Positions 25,823-37,294 of a stretch of DNA of 64,000 nt are shown here, one piece after another. The stretch lies in assembly GCF_003234855.1 (NCBI RefSeq), contig NZ_QKTO01000003.1, positions 1 through 64,000 on the forward strand, given 5' to 3'. The position numbers were made by a program, and so were the translations under genes. Each line of letters starts with the position of its first letter. Position 1 is the stretch's first letter. The stretch comes from Curtobacterium sp. MCBD17_032. Lineage in GTDB: Bacteria; Actinomycetota; Actinomycetes; Actinomycetales; Microbacteriaceae. The notes beneath the pieces were generated by a model. That model saw nothing but the letters and a program-made list of their open reading frames with translations, made no database searches and was not told the DNA's origin.

Positions 25823-27334
25823 TCAGGCGGACGGCGCCGGCGCGGCCGTCAGCCACCGGAACGGGATCGAGATGGTCACCTCGGTGCCGCTGCCCGTGAG
25901 GGTGTGCCAGTCGATCGTGCCGCCGAGTTCGCCCTGGATGAGGGTGCGGACGATCTGCGTCCCGAGTCCGGAGCCCACCTTGCCCTCCGGCAGACCGACG
26001 CCGTTGTCGCGGACCTGGATCTCGATGTGGTCGTCGTGCCGGTTCGCCACGATCTCGACCTCGCCGTCGCGCCCGTCGAGCCCGTGCTCCACGGCGTTGG
26101 TGACGAGTTCGGTGAGACCCAGCGCGAGCGGCGTCGCGGCCTCCGAGGGCAGCACGCCGAACTCCCCGGTCTTCTTCGGGTGCACGGTCGTGTTGTGCGA
26201 GGCGGCGACCTCGGTCACGAGCTTGAGCACCGAGTCGAACACCTCGTCGAAGTCGACGGTCTGGCTGAGCCCCGTCGACAGGGTGTCGTGCACGACGGCG
26301 ATGGCGGCCACGCGCCGCATCGCGTTCTGCAGGGACGTCCGCGCCTCGTCCGAGTGCGTGCGGCGCGCCTGGATGCGCAGCAGGGAGGCGACCGTCTGCA
26401 GGTTGTTCTTGACGCGGTGGTGGATCTCGCGGATCGTCGCGTCCTTCGTGATGAGCTCGCGCTCCTGGTGCCGCATCTCGGTCACGTCGCGGCAGAGCAC
26501 GACGGCGCCGATCCGCGCGCCCTGGTCGCGGAGCGGGATCGAGCGCAGGGTGACGGTGACACCCTTCGCCTCGATGTCCGCACGCCACGGCGCACGACCG
26601 GTGACCACGAGGGGCAGGGACTCGTCGACGTCGAGCTGGGCACCGAGCAGCTCCGTCGTGACCTCGGCCAGGGACTTGCGTTCGAGTTCGCCGTCGAAGC
26701 CCATCCGGTTGAACGCGCTCAGACCGTTCGGGCTGGCGAACGTGACGACGCCGTCGGTGTCGAGACGGAGCAGGCCGTCACTCGCTCGCGGCGCGCCGCG
26801 GCGGGGACCCGCGGGTGCGCCGAGGTCCGGGAAGTCGCCGGTCGCGATCATGCCGAACAGGTCGTTCGCGCTCGCCGTGAAGTTGAGCTCCTGACGGCTC
26901 GGCGTGCGGGACTCGTCCTGGTTCGAGTGTCGGGTGACGACGGCGATGGGCCGCTCGGTGGTCTCGGCGCTCTTCGCGTTCAGGCGACGGAGCACCGGGA
27001 TGGCGCGGACGCGGGTCGGGGTGTCCTCGTACCAGTCCGGCTCGGCTGAGTCGACCACGCGGCTGCCGGTGAAGCTCTGGGTGACCTGGTCACGCCATTC
27101 CTCCCGGATCTCCTGGCCGACGATGTCACGGTAGAACAGCGTCGCGGCCGAGGACGGCCGGGCGTGGGCGACGGCCACGAAGGACGACCCGTCGGCCGTC
27201 GGCACCCAGAGGACCATGTCGGCGAAGGAGAGGTCGGCGAGCAGCTGCCAGTCACCGACGAGCAGGTGCAGCCACTCCACGTCGGCTTCGGAGGAACGGC
27301 CTTGTGCGAGGACGAGGTCACTGAGGGTCGACAC
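25823..27334 (-). CDS. pdtaS: PdtaS-type sensor histidine kinase
   Basis: The 503-residue soluble kinase has an N-terminal GAF-like domain (about 1-150, opening LVGDWQLLADLSFADMVLWV), a PAS domain (about 186-285, DGLLRLDTDGVVTFASPN) and a HisKA_2/HATPase unit: H305-H306 in EIHHRVKNNLQTVASLLR, N-box ELVTNAVEHG and G-boxes VRDNGVGLP and GSGLGTQIVRTL. It resembles mycobacterial PdtaS throughout, which signals to the antiterminator-type regulator PdtaR; no PdtaR gene is in this window. It has a leaderless-type start, GTG 6 bases after TAGACT. Confidence 0.94.
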   Translation of the reverse strand: MSTLSDLVLAQGRSSEADVEWLHLLVGDWQLLADLSFADMVLWVPTADGSSFVAVAHARPSSAATLFYRDIVGQEIREEWRDQVTQSFTGSRVVDSAEPDWYEDTPTRVRAIPVLRRLNAKSAETTERPIAVVTRHSNQDESRTPSRQELNFTASANDLFGMIATGDFPDLGAPAGPRRGAPRASDGLLRLDTDGVVTFASPNGLSAFNRMGFDGELERKSLAEVTTELLGAQLDVDESLPLVVTGRAPWRADIEAKGVTVTLRSIPLRDQGARIGAVVLCRDVTEMRHQERELITKDATIREIHHRVKNNLQTVASLLRIQARRTHSDEARTSLQNAMRRVAAIAVVHDTLSTGLSQTVDFDEVFDSVLKLVTEVAASHNTTVHPKKTGEFGVLPSEAATPLALGLTELVTNAVEHGLDGRDGEVEIVANRHDDHIEIQVRDNGVGLPEGKVGSGLGTQIVRTLIQGELGGTIDWHTLTGSGTEVTISIPFRWLTAAPAPSA

Positions 27335-27340
27335 CCGCCA

Positions 27341-27346
27341 AGTCTA
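27341..27346 (-). promoter_or_regulatory. -10 element of leaderless pdtaS
   Basis: TAGACT on the minus strand ends 6 bases before the GTG at 27334. Confidence 0.55.
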
Positions 27347-27358
27347 GGTCCGCGGGTA

Positions 27359-27382
27359 TGTGGAGTCGGCGCACTCTCCACA
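27359..27382. promoter_or_regulatory. Inverted repeat over the pdtaS -35 region
   Basis: TGTGGAG (27359-27365) and CTCCACA (27376-27382) form 7-base arms with a 10-base gap, centred where the pdtaS -35 contacts should be. It is a plausible repressor or activator site. Confidence 0.4.
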
Positions 27383-27451
27383 GCCACCGCCACTGCGCGA
27401 AATGTGATGTTGTACGGCCCATACGCTCGGCCCTGGAGAAAGGGGGCCGGG

Positions 27452-28060
27452 GTGACGGACACCGCACGGCGGATCGACGAGGAGCCGGTCGGGCGGCACG
27501 GAGAGGTCGAGGCCGGGCACGCGCACGACCACGACCAGGACCAGGACCAGGACCAGGACCAGGACCAGGACGACACCGGCGGCCGCGGGACGGGACGTCG
27601 CGACATCGTGCTCCGCCGTGCCGGTGCCGACCGGACCGACCGGACCGCGGCGGCCACCGCGACGGCCACCGCGACGGCCACCGCGACCGCCGGCGGTACC
27701 GACGGCGGAGCCGGGTCCGACCTGCCCGACGCGGGCGAGACGGCGCGGTCCCTCGCCCTGTGCGTCGCCGAGATCCTCACCGGCGCCCGCGAGGTCGACA
27801 CCATCTCCCGGTGGATCACCGACGAGGTCCACCGGCACCTGCAGCACCGTGCGGCGGTCGCGGCCCGTGCCCGGTCGGTGTCCCGCCACGCGCGGCAGCG
27901 CGCGGTCATCCGGGTCGGCGGCGTCGTGCTCGACGGACCGCGTGACGGGGTCGCCGAGGCGGCCGTCGTCGTCCACACGCGCAGTCGCGCCCGCGCGGTC
28001 GCCATCCGGCTCGAGGTCCGGAGCGGCCGCTGGCGGGCGACCGCGATCGGCGTCCTCTGA
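27452..28060 (+). CDS. Rv3235-family (DUF6459-like) protein with repeat-rich N-terminus
   Basis: The last 110 residues of this 202-residue protein fit the Rv3235 family, which lies near secA in mycobacteria: a helical stretch (ARSLALCVAEILTGAREVDTI) and the closing pattern with AVVVHTRSRARAVAIRLE and GRWRATAIGVL. Function is unknown. The first 80 residues are low complexity: an Asp-Gln run encoded by six perfect GACCAG repeats (27533-27568) and an Ala-Thr run from a 12-base repeat (27653-27688). The GTG start has GAGAAAGGGGG upstream. Confidence 0.75.
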   Translation: MTDTARRIDEEPVGRHGEVEAGHAHDHDQDQDQDQDQDQDDTGGRGTGRRDIVLRRAGADRTDRTAAATATATATATATAGGTDGGAGSDLPDAGETARSLALCVAEILTGAREVDTISRWITDEVHRHLQHRAAVAARARSVSRHARQRAVIRVGGVVLDGPRDGVAEAAVVVHTRSRARAVAIRLEVRSGRWRATAIGVL

Positions 28061-28111
28061 CCCGGCGGAGCCGGACCCTCCGGACCGCAGGCACGATCGG
28101 TCCGCCGCCAG

Positions 28112-28165
28112 GACGACGGACGGGAGGCCCGGTACCAGCTGGTACCGGGCCTCCCGTCCGTCGTC
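28112..28165. terminator. Bidirectional terminator, 54-base perfect palindrome
   Basis: Two 27-base arms are perfectly self-complementary around CAGCTG, between the convergent Rv3235-like gene (ends 28060) and secA (ends 28175). The inner 46 bases are identical to the palindrome at 17536-17581. Confidence 0.85.
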
Positions 28166-28174
28166 GTGCGAGCG

Positions 28175-30955
<2,781 letters not shown>

Positions 30956-31008
30956 GTGAGCTCCTTACGAAGTCGTCGTGCGCGGTCCGCGCGCCCGATC
31001 AGCCAGTC

Positions 31009-31014
31009 ATGCTA
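31009..31014 (-). promoter_or_regulatory. -10 element of secA
   Basis: TAGCAT on the minus strand lies 54 bases before the secA GTG, implying a leader of about 47 bases with a ribosome binding site. Confidence 0.4.
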
Positions 31015-31067
31015 GCAACCCCCCGCAGCCCGGCGCTGGGAGCAGGACGAGCGCGCCGCGGACGACA

Positions 31068-31103
31068 CGAGTGCGCACGGCCCGGGTGGACCGTGCGCAC
31101 TCG
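31068..31103 (-). terminator. Terminator of hpf
   Basis: A 13-base-pair perfect stem (31068-31080 with 31091-31103) with a 10-base loop lies 20 bases past the hpf stop, before the secA promoter. Confidence 0.85.
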
Positions 31104-31122
31104 CCGGTGGTGCGGGAGCCGA

Positions 31123-31845
31123 CTACGCGTTCGCGGCGGTCGTCTCCTCGACGAGCACGTGCTCGCTCCCCCGGGCATCGGCGCCCGGGTTCTCGTCGAT
31201 GCCGATGACGCCGTAGTCCCAGCCCTTCCGGCGGTAGACCACGCTCGGGCGGTGGGTCTCGGAGTCGACGAAGAGGTAGAAGTCGTGTCCCACGAGCTCC
31301 ATGTGGTACAGCGCGTCGTCGACCGTCATCGGCGCGGCCTCGAACACCTTCTGGCGGATGACGACGGGCGAGTACGCCTGGTCCTCGTCCTCGTGGTCCG
31401 CGCCCTGGTCGCCGTCGACCACGGTCACGGCGCCCGTGGCGACCTCCTCGATGAGCTTGCCGTCGGCGGGCTCGACACCCATCCCCTCGAAGCCGACGCC
31501 GGCTGCCTCGGCGACGGACGTCGGACGGTGACGCCCGCGGTGCACCTTCTTGCGGTCACGAGCACGACGGAGACGCTCGGCGATGCGCGCGAAGGCCAGG
31601 TCGAAGGCAGCGTACTTGTCCGACGCCGCGGACTCGGCCCGGACGAGCGGTCCGGGCCCGATGATGGTCAGCTCGACGCGGTCCTCGCCCTGCGCTCCGC
31701 TGCTCTTCTCGTGGTGCCGGCTCAGCCGCACCTCGAACGCGAGGGCCCGGTCGGCGAGCACGTCGATCTTCTGGGACTTCTGCTCCACGTAGGTCCGGAA
31801 TCGGTCGGTCACTCCGACGTTCCGGCCCGTGATCGTCACGTCCAT
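31123..31845 (-). CDS. hpf: Long-form ribosome hibernation promoting factor
   Basis: This 240-residue protein joins two domains: an N-terminal S30AE domain that occupies the decoding site (about 1-105, beginning MDVTITGRNVGVTDRF) and a C-terminal dimerisation domain (about 175-235, SPVVIRQKVFEAAPMTVDDAL) that pairs ribosomes into 100S particles. An acidic linker lies between. I start it at 31845, with GGGAG five bases upstream, not at 31857. The order hpf-secA is conserved in actinobacteria. Confidence 0.95.
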   Translation of the reverse strand: MDVTITGRNVGVTDRFRTYVEQKSQKIDVLADRALAFEVRLSRHHEKSSGAQGEDRVELTIIGPGPLVRAESAASDKYAAFDLAFARIAERLRRARDRKKVHRGRHRPTSVAEAAGVGFEGMGVEPADGKLIEEVATGAVTVVDGDQGADHEDEDQAYSPVVIRQKVFEAAPMTVDDALYHMELVGHDFYLFVDSETHRPSVVYRRKGWDYGVIGIDENPGADARGSEHVLVEETTAANA

Positions 31846-31869
31846 GGCGGCTCCCATCCACTTTCGGCG

Positions 31870-31890
31870 GTTCGCCTCCGTCCGGCGAAC
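31870..31890 (-). promoter_or_regulatory. Stem-loop in the hpf leader
   Basis: GTTCGCC (31870-31876) and GGCGAAC (31884-31890) form 7-base arms with a 7-base loop, between the hpf -10 (TAGCCT, minus strand, 31908-31913) and its ribosome binding site. Confidence 0.35.
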
Positions 31891-31907
31891 ACCAACGCCT
31901 TGCCGCG

Positions 31908-31913
31908 AGGCTA
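31908..31913 (-). promoter_or_regulatory. -10 element of hpf
   Basis: TAGCCT on the minus strand, 63 bases before the hpf ATG; no convincing -35. Confidence 0.4.
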
Positions 31914-31992
31914 GACCCTGCCGCCCGTGCGGGTGTCCGCGTCGAGCCCTCGGGCGAGGACACCCACCGGATGCCCAGGAGACACTCGGCGT

Positions 31993-32997
31993 TCAGGCCT
32001 CGACGCTCGCCACCGCGACGCACCTGACCACACGACCACCCGCGGCCCGCACGGCACGCACGGCCTCGGCCATCGTCACCCCGGTCGTCACGACGTCGTC
32101 CACCACCACGACGTCCCGCCCCGCGACCGACCCGGGTGCGCGGAGGGAGCCCACCGTCGCGGCGACGCGCTCGACGGCGGTTCGCTCCTTCTGCCCGGCA
32201 CCGGCAGGGTGCGCGCCCGTGCCGCCACGGGAGGAGCCCGCTGCCCGCGCCGCAGCGGGACGCTCCGGCGCTCGGTGCGCAGGGACGCGTCCCGGGGCAG
32301 CGTCCCCGTCGGGCCGTGCGACTGCTCCGGCTGGTCCTGCCGCTCCGGCCACTCCGGCTGGTCCTGCCGCTCCGGCGGCTCCGGCCGCACCGCTCGGGAC
32401 GGCGACCCGGCGGAGGGCGGACGCGCGGCGCACACCGGCGCGACGGAGCACCGACACGACGGGGTCGAACCCCCGACGCCGGTGCCCGCGGGTCGACGGC
32501 GGCACCCGGAGGACGACCGCGCCCGGTGCCGCGGCGAGCGCCGCCCGCACCAGGCCGGCGGTCCGGTCGACCAGGGGTCCGACCACGTCGACCCGGCCGC
32601 GCAGTTTCCAGGCGAGGACGAGCGTCCGGACGAGCCCCTCGTACTCGTACGCCGCGTCGAGGCGGACCCCCGCGACGAGTCGGGTGCGCCCGGGCAGCGC
32701 CATGAGGTCCGCCCGGCAGGTCGGGCAGAGCGCGCGGTCGCGAGCGCCGCACCCGACGCAGTCGACGGGCAGGAACACGGCGAGCGCCGCGGCGCCGGCG
32801 TCGGACCACGGGCGGGAGGCGACCGTGGTGCGGCCGGGGCCCTGCGCGGGGAGGCCCGGTTCCCGACGGGGAGGGGGCGACCCGGCGGCAGGCACCGACC
32901 CTGCCGCCGACGCGGGCGCTGGCGCCCTCCCTGGCACTGGCGCTGGCGCTGGCGTCGGATCGGGTGGCACGACGGGTGACGGCTGCGTGGGCGACAT
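31993..32997 (-). CDS. comF: ComF-family phosphoribosyltransferase-like protein
   Basis: The 334-residue protein has the ComF layout: a cysteine pair zinc site (CVGCGARDRALCPTC, about 80-94), then a phosphoribosyltransferase fold with the PRPP loop VVVVDDVVTTGVTMAEA near the C-terminus. ComF aids DNA uptake or processing in competent bacteria; its role here is unproven. Two parts are unusual: about 65 Pro/Ala-rich residues at the N-terminus, and an insertion of about 75 Gly/Ala/Pro-rich residues (roughly 195-270) inside the fold. It is downstream of the mtrA-mtrB-lpqB operon on the same strand. Confidence 0.85.
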   Translation of the reverse strand: MSPTQPSPVVPPDPTPAPAPVPGRAPAPASAAGSVPAAGSPPPRREPGLPAQGPGRTTVASRPWSDAGAAALAVFLPVDCVGCGARDRALCPTCRADLMALPGRTRLVAGVRLDAAYEYEGLVRTLVLAWKLRGRVDVVGPLVDRTAGLVRAALAAAPGAVVLRVPPSTRGHRRRGFDPVVSVLRRAGVRRASALRRVAVPSGAAGAAGAAGPAGVAGAAGPAGAVARPDGDAAPGRVPAHRAPERPAAARAAGSSRGGTGAHPAGAGQKERTAVERVAATVGSLRAPGSVAGRDVVVVDDVVTTGVTMAEAVRAVRAAGGRVVRCVAVASVEA

Positions 32998-33052
32998 GAC
33001 CCGATGCTCGCCCGTCGGGGCAGCGTCCGGGTGGGCCGACCGGCGGATGGTG

Positions 33053-33076
33053 GACGGGCCTCCCGGTCGACCCGTC
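33053..33076 (-). terminator. Possible terminator of lpqB
   Basis: GACGGG (33053-33058) pairs with CCCGTC (33071-33076) around a 12-base loop, 18 bases past the lpqB stop. The stem is short. Confidence 0.4.
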
Positions 33077-33093
33077 GGTGGCGGGGAGGTGCC

Positions 33094-34803
33094 TCAGCGC
33101 TGGATGCCGAGGACCGCGGCGTCCACCCCGGTGGTCTCCCAGCCGCCGCCGGTGGACTGCAGCACCGCCCCGTCGGCGGTGCGGAGCAGCAGCGCGCCGC
33201 CGCTCCCGCCGGCGATGGTCGTCGCCGTGCCGTCCGGCTTGGCGAGCGTCTCCGACTGCCCGCCGACCGTCGTCCGGACGACGCTCGACCCCGTGCTCGT
33301 CCGACCGACCGACGCGACGTCGAGTTCGTCCACCCAGGTCGCGCCCACGGGCTCGCCCGCTGCGGCCTGGACGCGCACCGGCGGTCCGAGCGACGTCGGG
33401 GCGCGGTCCGAGCCGCGGGTGATCGCCAGGACGTACAGGGCCGCGCCGTCGTCGGTGTCGAGGAGCGCGAGCGCGCGGGTGGAGTCCCGGGAGACCTGGA
33501 ACGACACGAGGTCCCCCTCGGGCAGGGTCGACGTGACCTGGTGCGGGTCGCCGCCGGAGCCGTAGGCCGTGATCGACCGGACGTCGGACCGCTCCGCCAC
33601 CCAGACGAACCCCTGGTCGTCGATCGACGGCGGTGCGAGCCCGTTCCGGGTGTCGACGCGGAGCGGCTCCTTGCCGCTCCGCACGACGAACACCCCGTCG
33701 CGGTTGCCGACGGCGGCGAGCGTCCCGTTCGCGGACAGCGCGAGCGACTGCGGGTCGAGCGCGGCGATCCGGCCGCTCATCCCGCCGCCGAGACCGGTCA
33801 CGTCGCCCGTGCTCGGGGTCGCGAACCCCGCGGAGTCGTCCTGCACGACGAGGGGCCGGGCGTCGACGTCGGGGTTCCGCTGGGCACTCGTGCCGCTCGA
33901 GTCGGGCAACGGCACGGGCACGCTCTCGACGGTCAGGTCGACCGAGGACACGGTCGCGATGGACGACAGCGAGTCGGTGAGCTGCTCGCGCATCCGGACC
34001 TTGTCGACCGTGCTCGCGCGCAACGCCTCGCTCGACAGGTCCACCTGTGCGCTGCCGCTCTCGATCGTCACCGCGTTGAGGGAGAGCTGGGTCCCCTCGG
34101 GGAAGGACGAGACGACGGAGCCCTCGAGCCACTCGGCGGGGCCGGCGAGCAGGGCGCTGACGATGCGGGTGCTCGTCGAGGAACGGGCGAGGAACCACCG
34201 TTCGTCGGGGACGAGGTACCGGTACGTCGGGTCGTAGAAGTAGAGCGCATGCGGCTGGAACACCGAGACGAAGTTGATCGGGGACAGGATGATGCCGTCC
34301 GGGGCGTAGGCGATCCGCCACTCGCCGTCCTCGCGCGTGAACTGGAACGTCAGCGTCGACGAGGTCGGGCGGACCGCCTGCGTGTACTCCCCGTCGGCGT
34401 CGACCGAGGCGCTCGCCGTCAGGGTGTACGTGAGCGCACGTTCCCCGACCCGCTCGACCTGCCCGTCACCCTGCCGGATCGTGACCCCTTGGCGCGGGTT
34501 CCACTTCTGCGAGAACCCGGCGCTGAGGAACTTCCGGGCGACGGCGTAGTCGTTCTGGGCACCGGTCGCGGCGTCGATGAACTGGGTGAGCAGCTCGGTC
34601 TGGTCGGACCCGGCCTCGGGACCCGAGGGCCGGTAGTCGACCCCGCCCGACTGCGACTCGTCCGTGATGGACCGACCGGCGCGCACCGGACCGGTCTCCG
34701 GGACGGCGGCGCAGGCCGTGACGCCGAGCAGCGTCACCGCGGCGAGCACGGTGGCGAGCACGTTCCGGAAGCGGCGCGCTCCCTGGCGGACAGTCCTGGT
34801 CAT
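33094..34803 (-). CDS. lpqB: LpqB lipoprotein, partner of MtrAB
   Basis: LpqB is an exported lipoprotein that modulates the MtrB kinase in actinobacteria. The 569-residue protein has a signal peptide with lipobox LGVTAC and lipidated C31, a GerMN-type domain in the first half, and a six-bladed beta-propeller-like C-terminal half ending in a typical Trp-containing strand. The ATG at 34803 overlaps the mtrB stop codon as ATGA, as expected for the conserved mtrA-mtrB-lpqB operon. Confidence 0.95.
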   Translation of the reverse strand: MTRTVRQGARRFRNVLATVLAAVTLLGVTACAAVPETGPVRAGRSITDESQSGGVDYRPSGPEAGSDQTELLTQFIDAATGAQNDYAVARKFLSAGFSQKWNPRQGVTIRQGDGQVERVGERALTYTLTASASVDADGEYTQAVRPTSSTLTFQFTREDGEWRIAYAPDGIILSPINFVSVFQPHALYFYDPTYRYLVPDERWFLARSSTSTRIVSALLAGPAEWLEGSVVSSFPEGTQLSLNAVTIESGSAQVDLSSEALRASTVDKVRMREQLTDSLSSIATVSSVDLTVESVPVPLPDSSGTSAQRNPDVDARPLVVQDDSAGFATPSTGDVTGLGGGMSGRIAALDPQSLALSANGTLAAVGNRDGVFVVRSGKEPLRVDTRNGLAPPSIDDQGFVWVAERSDVRSITAYGSGGDPHQVTSTLPEGDLVSFQVSRDSTRALALLDTDDGAALYVLAITRGSDRAPTSLGPPVRVQAAAGEPVGATWVDELDVASVGRTSTGSSVVRTTVGGQSETLAKPDGTATTIAGGSGGALLLRTADGAVLQSTGGGWETTGVDAAVLGIQR

Positions 34804-36464
34804 GATCGGTCCTCCGGGGTGGTGGGTCCGTCGTACGACTCGTCGAGTGCGGGCAGCGGGATGGCCGACGTCGCCGGCGCCTCGTCGGTGCGGCGTGGCA
34901 GGACGAGCACGAACGCCGACCCCTCGCCAGGTCGGGACCAGACGTCGATGCGGCCGCCGTGCAGCTGCGCGTCGCCGAGGCTGATCGCGAGGCCGAGTCC
35001 GGTGCCGCCGATGGTGCGCTTGCGGCTGGGGTCGGCGCGCCAGAACCGGTCGAACACCCGTGCGGTGTCCTCGGGCGGCATCCCGACGCCGCGGTCCCGC
35101 ACGGCGATCGCGACGGAGCGGGAGTCGCTGTCGACGACGACGTCCACCGGGCGGCCGTCGCCGTGCTCGATCGCGTTGCCGACCAGGTTGCGGAGCACCC
35201 GGCGGATCCGGCGCCCGTCGAGCTGCATCGTGGTGTGTCCGCCGGGGGTGGCGAGGCGGAGCTCGATGCCGACCCGTTCGGCGAGCGGACGGAACTCGTC
35301 GACGATGTCGGCCGTGAGCGACGCCGGGACGACGGGCTCGGTCTCGAGCTCCACGGCCTGGGCGTCGTACCGCGAGATCTCGAGGAGGTCGGCGAGGAGC
35401 AGTTCGAACCGGTCCACCTGCGCGTGCAGCAGCTCGGCGGACCGTGCGGCAGAGGGCTCGAAGGCGTGCCGGGCGTCGTACAACAGGTCGCCCGCGAGGC
35501 GGATGGTGGTGAGCGGGGTGCGCAGCTCGTGCGAGACGTCGGACACGAAGCGCTGCTGCACGCGGGAGAGCTCCGCGAGCTGGGTGATCTGTCGGCTCAC
35601 CGCGTCCGCCATGTCGTTGAAGCTCCGGGCGAGGGTGGCGATGTCGTCCTCACCCCGGACCGGGATGCGTTCGTCGAGCCGTCCCGCGGCGATCTTGCGG
35701 CTCGTCTCGGCAGCGCCCCGGATCGGCAGGACCACGAGCCGCACCACGAGGGACGTGACGAGGGCGATGAGCACGATGAGCGCGACACCGCCGATGGAGA
35801 GCGTCTGCGACACGAAGTCCAGGGTCTGCTGCGCGTCGGACAGGTCGTACACCAGGTACAGCTCGTACTGCCCGGCGCTCGGGATCTGCAGCGTGGACCC
35901 GACGGCGAGCCCGGGTCCCCGGCCGTCCGGCCCGTCGAGTCGCACCGGTTGCAGACTGAGCTCGCCGGTGTCCGCGGCGACGCGCTCCCGGAGTTCGTCG
36001 GTGATGACGGCGTCCGGGAAGCCGGTGCTCGCGACGTTCTGCAGGATCTGCGGGGTCGGTCCGCCGGGGGTCCGTTCGATCGCGATGCTCGTGCCGCCGG
36101 GGCTCGTCGTGTTCGAGAGGATCGCGTTCTGCGCCTCGCTCTGCAGCGACTCGAGTTCGGTCTGGTTGTTGTCCTCGGCCGCGGTGGCGGCGTCGAAGAT
36201 CCCCTGCGCGACGATGGTGGCACGCGCCGACTCGGCCTCGATCTGGTCGCGGCGCTGCGCGTACACGTTGTTCGAGATGCTGACCATGACCGCGGTGCCG
36301 ATGACCGCGACCGCCAGGCCGGTGGTCGCGACCGTGATGGCGACGGACCGGACCATCAGCGAGCGCCGCCACAGGTACGCGACCCCCCGCCAGGCCCGGC
36401 GCAGCCAGGAGCGTGCCCGCCGGCGTGCCCGGCGGAACGGCACCGGGACCGACGTCGACGGCAC
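34800..36464 (-). CDS. mtrB: MtrB sensor histidine kinase
   Basis: The 554-residue membrane kinase has spans at about 20-48 and 205-230 flanking an extracytoplasmic sensor domain, then a HAMP linker (PIRGAAETSRKIAAGRLDERI), H-box FVSDVSHELRTPLTTIRLAG, N-box RNLVGNAIEHGDG and G-boxes VRDRGVGMPPED and GTGLGLAIS. It phosphorylates MtrA in control of cell-wall turnover and division. The start is taken as GTG at 36464, 5 bases after the mtrA stop; the reading frame continues upstream but that part overlaps mtrA and is not used. Confidence 0.95.
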   Translation of the reverse strand: MPSTSVPVPFRRARRRARSWLRRAWRGVAYLWRRSLMVRSVAITVATTGLAVAVIGTAVMVSISNNVYAQRRDQIEAESARATIVAQGIFDAATAAEDNNQTELESLQSEAQNAILSNTTSPGGTSIAIERTPGGPTPQILQNVASTGFPDAVITDELRERVAADTGELSLQPVRLDGPDGRGPGLAVGSTLQIPSAGQYELYLVYDLSDAQQTLDFVSQTLSIGGVALIVLIALVTSLVVRLVVLPIRGAAETSRKIAAGRLDERIPVRGEDDIATLARSFNDMADAVSRQITQLAELSRVQQRFVSDVSHELRTPLTTIRLAGDLLYDARHAFEPSAARSAELLHAQVDRFELLLADLLEISRYDAQAVELETEPVVPASLTADIVDEFRPLAERVGIELRLATPGGHTTMQLDGRRIRRVLRNLVGNAIEHGDGRPVDVVVDSDSRSVAIAVRDRGVGMPPEDTARVFDRFWRADPSRKRTIGGTGLGLAISLGDAQLHGGRIDVWSRPGEGSAFVLVLPRRTDEAPATSAIPLPALDESYDGPTTPEDRS

Positions 36465-36469
36465 GACCG

Positions 36470-37147
36470 TCAGCTCTGCGCGCCGGCCCGGTACCCGACG
36501 CCGCGGACGGTGGTCACGATGCGCGGGTTGTCGGGGTCGTGTTCGATCTTCGCGCGGAGGCGCTGCACGTGCACGTTCACGAGCCGGGTGTCCGCCTTGT
36601 AGTGGTAGCCCCAGACCTGCTCGAGGAGCATCTCGCGGGTGAACACCTGGCTGGGCTTCTCGGCGAGGGCGCGGAGCAGGTCGAACTCGAGCGGCGTGAG
36701 CGCGATGGGCCGGTCGCCACGGCGGACCTCGTGCCCGGGGACGTCCACGACGAGGTCGCCGACGTGCAGCACGGTCGCGTCCGACGCCGCCGGGCGGAGC
36801 CGGGTCCGGATGCGCGCGACGAGCTCCTTCGGGTTGAACGGCTTGACGACGTAGTCGTCGGCACCGTTCTCGAGCCCCGCGACGACGTCGGCGGTGTCGC
36901 CCTTCGCGGTGAGCATGATGATCGGCGTCCCGCTCTCCGCGCGGATCCGTCGGCAGACTTCGATGCCGTCGATGCCCGGCAGCATCACGTCGAGCAGCAC
37001 GAGGTCGGGTTTCGTGCTGTGGAACGCGTCCACGGCGTCGTTGCCGTCGGCGCTGAAGTCGGCCTCGTAGCCCTCCGAGCGGAGGACGATGCCGATCATC
37101 TCGGCGAGGGCATGGTCGTCGTCGACGACGAGGATGCGCGGTGTCAT
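36470..37147 (-). CDS. mtrA: MtrA response regulator
   Basis: The 225-residue OmpR-type regulator has a receiver domain with acidic pocket D10-D11, phospho-acceptor D53 (LVLLDVMLPG) and K103 region (VVKPFNPKELVARI), and a winged-helix DNA-binding domain (about 130-222). MtrA is essential in many actinobacteria and controls peptidoglycan hydrolases and replication-linked genes. The ATG has GGAG 10 bases upstream. A likely -10, TATCGT on the minus strand, lies at 37204-37209, facing a divergent promoter. Confidence 0.97.
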   Translation of the reverse strand: MTPRILVVDDDHALAEMIGIVLRSEGYEADFSADGNDAVDAFHSTKPDLVLLDVMLPGIDGIEVCRRIRAESGTPIIMLTAKGDTADVVAGLENGADDYVVKPFNPKELVARIRTRLRPAASDATVLHVGDLVVDVPGHEVRRGDRPIALTPLEFDLLRALAEKPSQVFTREMLLEQVWGYHYKADTRLVNVHVQRLRAKIEHDPDNPRIVTTVRGVGYRAGAQS

Positions 37148-37203
37148 GGGATCCGGACTCCGAGGGGCAGGGCGGGGTGCCCCGGGACGGGCACGCTCCG
37201 CTC

Positions 37204-37209
37204 ACGATA
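37204..37209 (-). promoter_or_regulatory. -10 element of mtrA-mtrB-lpqB
   Basis: TATCGT on the minus strand, 57 bases before the mtrA ATG. Confidence 0.4.
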
Positions 37210-37239
37210 GCCGAGCCCTCGTCGATGCAGGTTTTCCGA

Positions 37240-37245
37240 CAGGAT
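37240..37245 (+). promoter_or_regulatory. -10 element of the plus-strand membrane/MoxR cluster
   Basis: CAGGAT on the plus strand resembles the CAAGAT hexamers before 44431 and 60145. It predicts transcription from about 37252 and favours the ATG at 37295 as start. Confidence 0.35.
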
Positions 37246-37294
37246 GGACACGGTCGCGTCGTCCGACGGCGACCGGACGACGGGGGGGCGGCGC

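Noticed and set aside
33004..36642. A 1212-residue plus-strand open frame
   Set aside because: It lies opposite lpqB and mtrB, whose products are clear; the translation has no domain and an Arg/Ser-rich composition typical of antisense frames.
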